A DNA stretch of 64,000 nt. It comes from Chondrus crispus. Lineage: Eukaryota; Rhodophyta; Florideophyceae; Gigartinales; Gigartinaceae. Within the stretch, counting starts at the first letter, position 1. The number at the start of each line of letters is the position of its first letter. A model generated the notes under the pieces. That model was not told where the DNA came from. It did not search any database and saw nothing but the letters and a program-made list of their open reading frames with translations. This document shows, in pieces, positions 57,995 to 64,000 of the stretch. The stretch is from positions 84,384 to 148,383 of the forward strand of contig NW_005179060.1 of NCBI RefSeq assembly GCF_000350225.1, in the 5' to 3' direction. The position numbers and the translations under genes are program-made.

Positions 57995-59356
57995 CTATCC
58001 CTCTTCCACGTACTGCTTGTGCTTCGTCAAGTACTCAACTTCGGCTGCTTCTTTCTTAACATTACGCTTGACAAAAGCCTCTCTATTCTGTACAATGCGA
58101 TCCAACACTACTTGAACTGTAAGTTCACTTTCAGACTTGACCTTATGGAGAAGGTTCATCTGGCGGGGCACTTCGTACGGATCTACAAAGTTGTCCACGT
58201 ACTTGCTATCTCCGCGATGACTACCATGAACCACAGCGGAAATGTTCATCGTCTTAATCATATCTTCCGAGATGCACCAAGGGGCCCCAATGATGACTTC
58301 GTCAACGTGCCGACAACTGAGAACCGCCAACGTACGCTCATGGACATTCATAATGGGAAAATTGCTACCCTTTCGCGCGTTGACGGTTGCGTCATCGTGA
58401 ATGCCAACCAGTAAAAAGTCACCCTGCTCCCTTGCCTTGCGCAATGTCTCGATATGACCAGCATGGAACATGTCGAACGTTCCATCGCAGTAAACGACGC
58501 GATCCCCAGGTTTCGGCGCTCTGGTTTCGCCAGCGAACTGAATGAGGCGCCTAGTGGTGGGCAAAAATGAGCTCACTCTTGTGAAAGGCCTCCTCCGTGG
58601 AATGGATGACTGAACAATTGCTCCCTCGTCAGGATTGGGCGGGGCGCTGTTTGCATGCCGTGATGAAGAGTTGGCGAAATCGACATGATGATCCCTAGTG
58701 CAAAGTAGCATACGGCCGACGATGTCAGTAGAGCTGACGCCTTCGGTGCGCTTGACTGTTCTGAAGCGGCCCATTTGCTTGACAGCGCGATAAACATCTT
58801 GACCGTCGGCCCCAATACAAGGGTCGTCACCATGTACAATGATGTCAATCTTGTGTTTCTCGATGAGAGTCTTCAAAAATTCGGGAGTGACGACATATGG
58901 AACATCCGTGAGAACCTTATCGACCCATTTCACGCTGGAAACAGCAATGCGCCTCTCTTCATCAGTCATGACAGGAGGGCCCTTGTGTTTGCGGATCTCG
59001 ACTTCTGGGTTAATACCGACGACAAGAACATCACCAAGGGCTTTCGCTTGACGCAGAGCGTTTGCATGGCCGAAGTGCATGGCATCGAAGCAACCATCCA
59101 TGTAGACACGAACCGGTTCCTTCTTCTTTGGTGGTTGCGCGGGAAGGTTCGAAGGGGAAGATAACGCAGCAGTATTGTCTGTTGATCGTGCGGAAGGATT
59201 TTCCTTTTGCATTTGCTCTTTCTTGCGAAGGTCATCTTTTCGCACTTTGTGGGTAAAGTAGGTGCGACAGAAGCAATATAAGGTGCGAGCGGCTAGTGCG
59301 GCATCGACGAGATAGAAAAATGTGCCGAGATCACTTACGGGAGATGACTCGGACAT
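57995..59356 (-). CDS. PCYT2: Ethanolamine-phosphate cytidylyltransferase
   Basis: Makes CDP-ethanolamine from CTP and phosphoethanolamine, the middle step of the Kennedy pathway to phosphatidylethanolamine. 453 residues from the ATG at 59356. An N-terminal hydrophobic stretch (FFYLVDAALAARTLYCFC, 13-30) resembles the membrane anchor of plant homologues. First nucleotidyltransferase domain at 82-225: VYMDGCFDAMHFGHANALRQ with HFGH 94-97, and the signature RTEGVSSTDIVGRML 203-217. Second domain at 286-430: VVYCDGTFDMFHAGHIETL with HAGH 298-301, and VHGSHRGDSKYVD. Two tandem domains are diagnostic against choline-phosphate cytidylyltransferase. The frame is open upstream to 59440 with a GTG, directly after a splice-acceptor-like ACTTCTTCTTGCAG on the minus strand, so a 5' exon may exist. 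Plant genes are usually called PECT1. Confidence 0.95.
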   Translation of the reverse strand: MSESSPVSDLGTFFYLVDAALAARTLYCFCRTYFTHKVRKDDLRKKEQMQKENPSARSTDNTAALSSPSNLPAQPPKKKEPVRVYMDGCFDAMHFGHANALRQAKALGDVLVVGINPEVEIRKHKGPPVMTDEERRIAVSSVKWVDKVLTDVPYVVTPEFLKTLIEKHKIDIIVHGDDPCIGADGQDVYRAVKQMGRFRTVKRTEGVSSTDIVGRMLLCTRDHHVDFANSSSRHANSAPPNPDEGAIVQSSIPRRRPFTRVSSFLPTTRRLIQFAGETRAPKPGDRVVYCDGTFDMFHAGHIETLRKAREQGDFLLVGIHDDATVNARKGSNFPIMNVHERTLAVLSCRHVDEVIIGAPWCISEDMIKTMNISAVVHGSHRGDSKYVDNFVDPYEVPRQMNLLHKVKSESELTVQVVLDRIVQNREAFVKRNVKKEAAEVEYLTKHKQYVEEG

Positions 59357-61465
59357 TGCAGATGCTAGAGCTGGCGGGTCAAGTGGCGCAGTAGTAACAA
59401 GGCAACCGGCGACAGCGATAGTGATGAAACTCCTTGGCACTGCAAGAAGAAGTTTCGGATGTCAAGGTTTGAAAAGACGTGTTGCAATCCAGGGTCAATC
59501 AAGTGGAAAGTGTGCTGCAGAAACTGAAGCTAGTGGGGCGCGTAGACGTCCGGGCCGAAACGTGGTTTGAAGCGGGATCGCGATTGGAGAGGAAGGGAAG
59601 AGTCTGTTAAGTGTTTCTTCGGTACAGGGAGTCGCTTGAAAAATGTAGTGAGAAATATGGGCCAGTATGTAAAGTGCAGCAAGGGGAAGAATTCGGTAAC
59701 GTTAAACAGCAGTTTATCGAGTGCACTTTCGATATGAGGCAGAGCGGTTGAGCACTGCCCCAAAAGAATCCAGAGCGTGGTTGGTAGATGTGGGTACCGC
59801 GGGTGGGTACAGGGGGGGTCTCCTCAATAGTTCGCTTTGCAACAGTGCACATGGCCAAATGTGCATCCCTTTCAGCGATGTCACAACTCTTGCCACGTGT
59901 ACACCTGTGCACGTGGAGCCATGCCGATGTAGATGCACACAGCTGCGCTGCGGTTGACAACCACGGCCGGACACCCCGACCAACCATGGCGACCACCGCG
60001 ACCACCGACCTATCACCAACAAGCGAGAAGCGACGTCAAATGCTCATATCGGAGCATTTTGTGGCCGGTGGGCTGTGACCTGCGGATGGACCTTTATTAG
60101 TTCGCGCTGTCAGTAGTGCGTATCTATAGCTGATGGCACGAGGGTGCACTATTGAGGGGTACCTACTGTATCTAGGGCAAGGCGGGAGGAAGGTGGCGAA
60201 CGGACGAGACACAGCTGGCTCAAGAGAGAGCAACGTGGACAGGATGGGAGGTGGGGTTTTGGATGAATACTGATTGGCGCCTTGGATGTGCAAGCAAATG
60301 CGCATCGGGAGCACAGCTGATGAATTATACTGATGCATGCCGCTACCGGCCGGTGGCACGCCCCGAGAGAGAATTGGAGTTTCGCTACCTTGCAATTCCT
60401 TCATAAATTTCGCGTTTCCAGCCCTTCCATGATCCTGGCCACAGATTATTGGCTAACTTTATTTCCCCTGCTCCTCATTCGCGCCCGCTTGCTCATCTCA
60501 TCGTGTCTTTAGTCACAAGGTTATGTTGATTGGAAGCCATTGGCTCTAGGCTCGAGCCAATGGCTTTCCTCGAGCCCGACGCGCTAAATCGCATAATATG
60601 CGTTAATTATATATAATAATAATACAAATATTATTTGCTTCGAATTTCCTGGAAAGATGCCGTCTTCCCAGACCATCTGGGCGTCACAAAGTCACGTACT
60701 GTACTTCTTTCCATCAGCACCGAGGTGCTTTCGGATTTTTCTGGATTTCATTTCGGTTTCCAGCTGGAAAATATCCGGAAAATATCTGTAGACCTCTTTA
60801 TAACAAACCCGACTCCCAGACTTGAGAGCTGATCTGCCTGCACAACCCTCGTGAGCACAAAGCAAGTCAGAGTTCTCGACGGTCTCACAGAGCTCACTGA
60901 CCACAAGTTTCCACTCGGCCTGTCACCTCCCCTCATGGATCGAGTCATCCTCTATGTATACATACTGTACCAAGGGTACTGCATAGAATTTGCTTTTTTC
61001 CTCCCGTCCTCGATGCGTGCATTGCAGGCCCGATTGGTTACAGCACCCACTCATGGTACAGGGGACCCTACCCATTAGTGCCGCCCCGTGCGAAACCCCA
61101 AAACTGGCACTATTAGGAGACGGCGCTAGCAGGTGACATCGTCACATCTATTTTCATTCACTCGGTAATTAACGTCTGCCTGCTCCGCGTCGGGTCTCTG
61201 TCGTGTTTTGCAGTGAGAAACGCGCGCATTGCCGACCTCAGATACAATAGAGCGTATGAAACTTGGTATTCAGTCGCCAAAACTTCCAGCTCTCCAAACA
61301 ATTCCGCGATCCAACGACAGTGGGTACAATCCTTCTCTCTCTCGCGTCCTCTGCGCTCCCATCTTCATCACTTGATTGCGCGTTGCTTTTTTCATTTCCG
61401 GAACCGGATCCATAAGGAGGACAAGCTAAGGTCTGTGAGCGCTGTTCGGTGAATAGGATCGGGCT
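59357..61465. other. Intergenic, no gene seen
   Basis: Two kilobases with only short, unconvincing frames. The left part is the promoter or first exon region of the cytidylyltransferase. A 13-bp inverted repeat (AAGCCATTGGCTC, 60534-60546 and 60554-60566) and an A/T-rich stretch (about 60590-60640) are visible. Confidence 0.5.
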
Positions 61466-61912
61466 TAGTGTCTATTGGACATGTGACCTCATATGAGGTC
61501 ACTTTTCAACTTCTTTTTTCTCGACTTGTGCCTTCTCAACAAGAAGGAAAAAGATACTCTTGCCACCGCAGTTGACTTTTGCGTTGCGGAAGAGTAGAGT
61601 TTGGTGAGATCCGCACGTCTTTTCCAGCCATTTTTAGAATGTCTACAAAAGAAGCCTTTTTGACCAATCTCAAAACGTTATGTGTTGATATCTTCGAAAC
61701 CAAAACGTCTGTTTAAAATGTTAACAGACCATTGAAACTTCATTGGATTCTTAGTCTTTCTGTGTATTCACAACTGCTATCCCAATGTTTTGTAAAATGT
61801 TATTGCCGAGGGAATAAACGTTAAAGAAATAGCGTCCAAACTGACTTTATAAAGTTTCGATTTAATTTTTTTTTTGCAAAAAAAGAGGCAAACTGACGTC
61901 AAATAGACATTA
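61466..61912. mobile_element. MITE of a TA-target family, copy B
   Basis: Ends TAGTGTCTA and TAGACATTA. Same interior as copy A (for example TTGATATCTTCGAAACCAAAACG and GTCTTTCTGTGTATTCA), but only one CCTCATATGAGG (61487-61498); the right-hand pair is missing. Confidence 0.8.
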
Positions 61913-62685
61913 GAAGCCGCTTTCACATGTTTTCACGCGCGACGGACGAAAGCTAGCATAACACGCGGACCCTTCAGGGCCAGTCCTAACAGGCGCTTTT
62001 CTTTTCTTTTGTTTTCCTTCAACCAGTTGCGGTCACGCTATTGGCCGGATCATTTCATTAAATTAATCGCACGCCACAACGAATGCTACACAGAACCACT
62101 GTAATGCTTGGTAATTCTGCGAACTGGTCGAAATCCATTGGCTAAAGGAAGTACCAATCCACACCCAGTCCATATGCACACTACTAAAATTCCATGGACT
62201 CGATGCGGTGAAGTGGCACTTGCAGTACAATGAAAGGGTGGAATTAAATCCAAATACGAGCACATGCAGATCAAAACATTAGTTCTCCCAACATTACAAA
62301 CCAGACACAGTAAAGGGGGGGTTGTGCAACTGTTGAACAGCTGCATCAAATCTTGAACAAGCAAACTTTCCGCAAAAAACAACATTATTTTAACTAAATA
62401 GCTCATTCTCTTGCTATATGACATCACATTCGAGGTAATGACGTCAGTATCCCTCCAAAACCGGTGGATAACTTCAAAAACAAAACTGACCATCGGTCTT
62501 TTGGCGTTTTTTTACTTCGAGGGCGCGCTTTTCACAAGTATCATTTGACACAGTTCATAGATATAGGCCCAATACAGAGTAAAGTACTGATAACGACACA
62601 TTTTGACTTCCCTTCCCTGCTCCTGTTTCATTTTACCTGCTTGTCTCGATTTCAGATCGACCCACACCGTTTGAGACACCACACA
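61913..62685. other. 5' flank of the pogo-like transposase, no gene seen
   Basis: Minus-strand frames (62063-62493) have no motif. It may contain the left terminus of the pogo element, which I could not identify. Confidence 0.45.
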
Positions 62686-64000
62686 ATGGGCACCGCTAGT
62701 GCGAAGCAACTGCGTGAACGGAAGATCAATAGCGCGATGCAAGCCATCAAACATGGCATGCCTTATCGCGAGGCATCGAAACTGTTCCATGTGCCAGTCG
62801 GGACCCTTCATTATCGTATGACCACCCCTCTGCAAAAGCCTGGACGGAAAACGGCACTGTCCAGGCCGCAAGAGAATGAAATTGTTGAGATGCTGCTGCG
62901 TTTTGCTCGCAGAGGATTGCCGCTGACGCAACACCATTTAAGAGAGGCCGTCTTGTTCGTGGTTTCCCGGCTTTCCCCGGGTGAGAGAGTAACATTGCCT
63001 TTCAAACATGGTTCCCGTAGCGACTTCCATCTGAGGGCTTTTCGAAGACGTCATGCTGCGCGGATCAAATTTGGAAGGCCGCTTTCCCAAGAGAGCAAAC
63101 GGTTCGCTGTCGTCAACATGGAGTCTCTCACGACGCATTTTTCCACCGTCGAAAAGCTGGTAAATGAAAACGATATCGACGCAAGTCGAATTTTTAATTT
63201 GGACGAGGTTGGCATCTCTCCTAACAAGGATGCCAGCGGCCGCCTGGGTTGTAAAAGGATTTTACCCAGGCGCGGGAATCAAGACTTTGTCTGCCCTTCA
63301 TTCAGATATGAAGACAGAGTAACGATGATGCCCGTTATAAATGCAGCCGGTGAAGCGGGGCCCCCATTGTTTGTCATAAAAGAAAAGCGCATGGCGTACA
63401 AACATGTGCTTCGAAATGGGAGGGTGTACGTCGATAGCCCTGCAAGCCATCTGCCTCGACGGTTAGTGCTTGCAACACGCATGGAGGGAGGCGGGGTGGA
63501 CACAAAAAACTTTCTGTCATGGGCATATAGCTTTATCGAATTCACAAAGGACTTGCGAGGTGAAGGGCGGACGGTTATGCTAGTATACGACGGCTACCGC
63601 TCTCACTTATCGTTGCAGGTACTGGAAGCGTTCCACAAAAATCGCGTGATTGTCTATGCGCTCCCTTCCCACACTTCAAGAAAAACTCAGCCCCTCGACA
63701 CAGTGCTGTTTGCAGCGTTCAAAGCAGCTCTGAACAATACCGCTCATGACTGTACAGGGTTTGGCAGAGACGGCAGTGTAGACATATTTGGTTTATGCAG
63801 TATCATACGTGAGAGTTACGACACTGCATTCACTAGGGAGAACATTAAGGCCTCGTTTCGTCGTTCTGGACTTTGGCTTGTCGATGCCAGACGTTTGCTT
63901 GGGGAACCGAGACCGGAGAGTGGTAAAAGAGATGCAGCTATTGTGGGAGTCGATGAGCTCACCGAATATTTTGAACACAAGAGAAACTCTATTCAAGCCA
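62686..64000 (+). CDS. Pogo-like (Tc1/mariner superfamily) transposase, open to the window edge
   Basis: From the ATG at 62686 the frame has no stop for 438 codons and leaves the window. N-terminus: psq-type helix-turn-helix, INSAMQAIKHGMPYREASKL then FHVPVGTLHYRM (about 14-45), followed by PGRKTALSRPQ. A second DNA-binding half (about 60-130) has RGLPLTQHHL and FHLRAFRRRH. Catalytic domain DDE_1: IFNLDEVGISP (Asp173), MLVYDGYRSHLSL (Asp302), TQPLDTVLFAAFK (Asp338). The DD35D spacing fits pogo/Tigger elements. No frame lesion is seen, so the enzyme may be functional. Confidence 0.88.
   Translation, partial: MGTASAKQLRERKINSAMQAIKHGMPYREASKLFHVPVGTLHYRMTTPLQKPGRKTALSRPQENEIVEMLLRFARRGLPLTQHHLREAVLFVVSRLSPGERVTLPFKHGSRSDFHLRAFRRRHAARIKFGRPLSQESKRFAVVNMESLTTHFSTVEKLVNENDIDASRIFNLDEVGISPNKDASGRLGCKRILPRRGNQDFVCPSFRYEDRVTMMPVINAAGEAGPPLFVIKEKRMAYKHVLRNGRVYVDSPASHLPRRLVLATRMEGGGVDTKNFLSWAYSFIEFTKDLRGEGRTVMLVYDGYRSHLSLQVLEAFHKNRVIVYALPSHTSRKTQPLDTVLFAAFKAALNNTAHDCTGFGRDGSVDIFGLCSIIRESYDTAFTRENIKASFRRSGLWLVDARRLLGEPRPESGKRDAAIVGVDELTEYFEHKRNSIQA

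Overview
The window looks like a stretch of nuclear genome from an intron-poor eukaryote with heavy transposon load. A florideophyte red alga of the Chondrus type would fit: long single-exon genes, nested Copia and chromodomain-Gypsy elements, and PIF/Harbinger elements. That assignment is inference; no rRNA, tRNA or plastid marker settles it. The standard genetic code fits. An assembly gap of 32 Ns lies at 21392-21423.

Layout. 1-8933: a graveyard of DNA transposons and a Copia scrap (MULE, PIF/Harbinger, a second Harbinger/ISL2EU-like transposase with a Myb-like partner, a pogo N-terminus), separated by long near-perfect palindromes. 8934-26396: Copia element 1 (471-bp LTRs, target duplication ACTGT), split by Gypsy chromovirus 1 at 11201-22940 (target duplication TCACC). 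26636-32035: a host gene for a very large SET-domain histone methyltransferase, minus strand. 32708-33138: a MITE. 33142-36751: a complete two-gene Harbinger element (TAA duplication). 36752-53037: a second, inverted MITE copy, split by Copia element 2 (36983-52900, duplication GCTTC), itself split by a young Gypsy chromovirus 2 (40462-51718, duplication GTCGT). 53178-64000: host genes on the minus strand (a disordered protein of unknown function, a wax-synthase-like MBOAT acyltransferase, ethanolamine-phosphate cytidylyltransferase), two copies of another MITE, and at the right edge an open pogo-like transposase on the plus strand that runs off the window.

How the parts relate. Element boundaries could be fixed because LTR or TIR ends and target duplications match exactly, so the insertion order at 36752-53037 is clear: MITE, then Copia 2, then Gypsy 2. 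The two chromoviruses differ in sequence but share a primer-binding site, a C-terminal chromodomain and, most notably, an extra gene of unknown function that lies antisense to gag-pol between pol and the 3' LTR. The two copies of this extra gene share four motifs in the same order, although they differ elsewhere. This is the strongest candidate for something undescribed. The second is a seven-copy degenerate repeat in the SET-domain protein. The two Copia elements appear to be primed by an internal cut of initiator tRNA-Met, as in Drosophila copia and Ty5.
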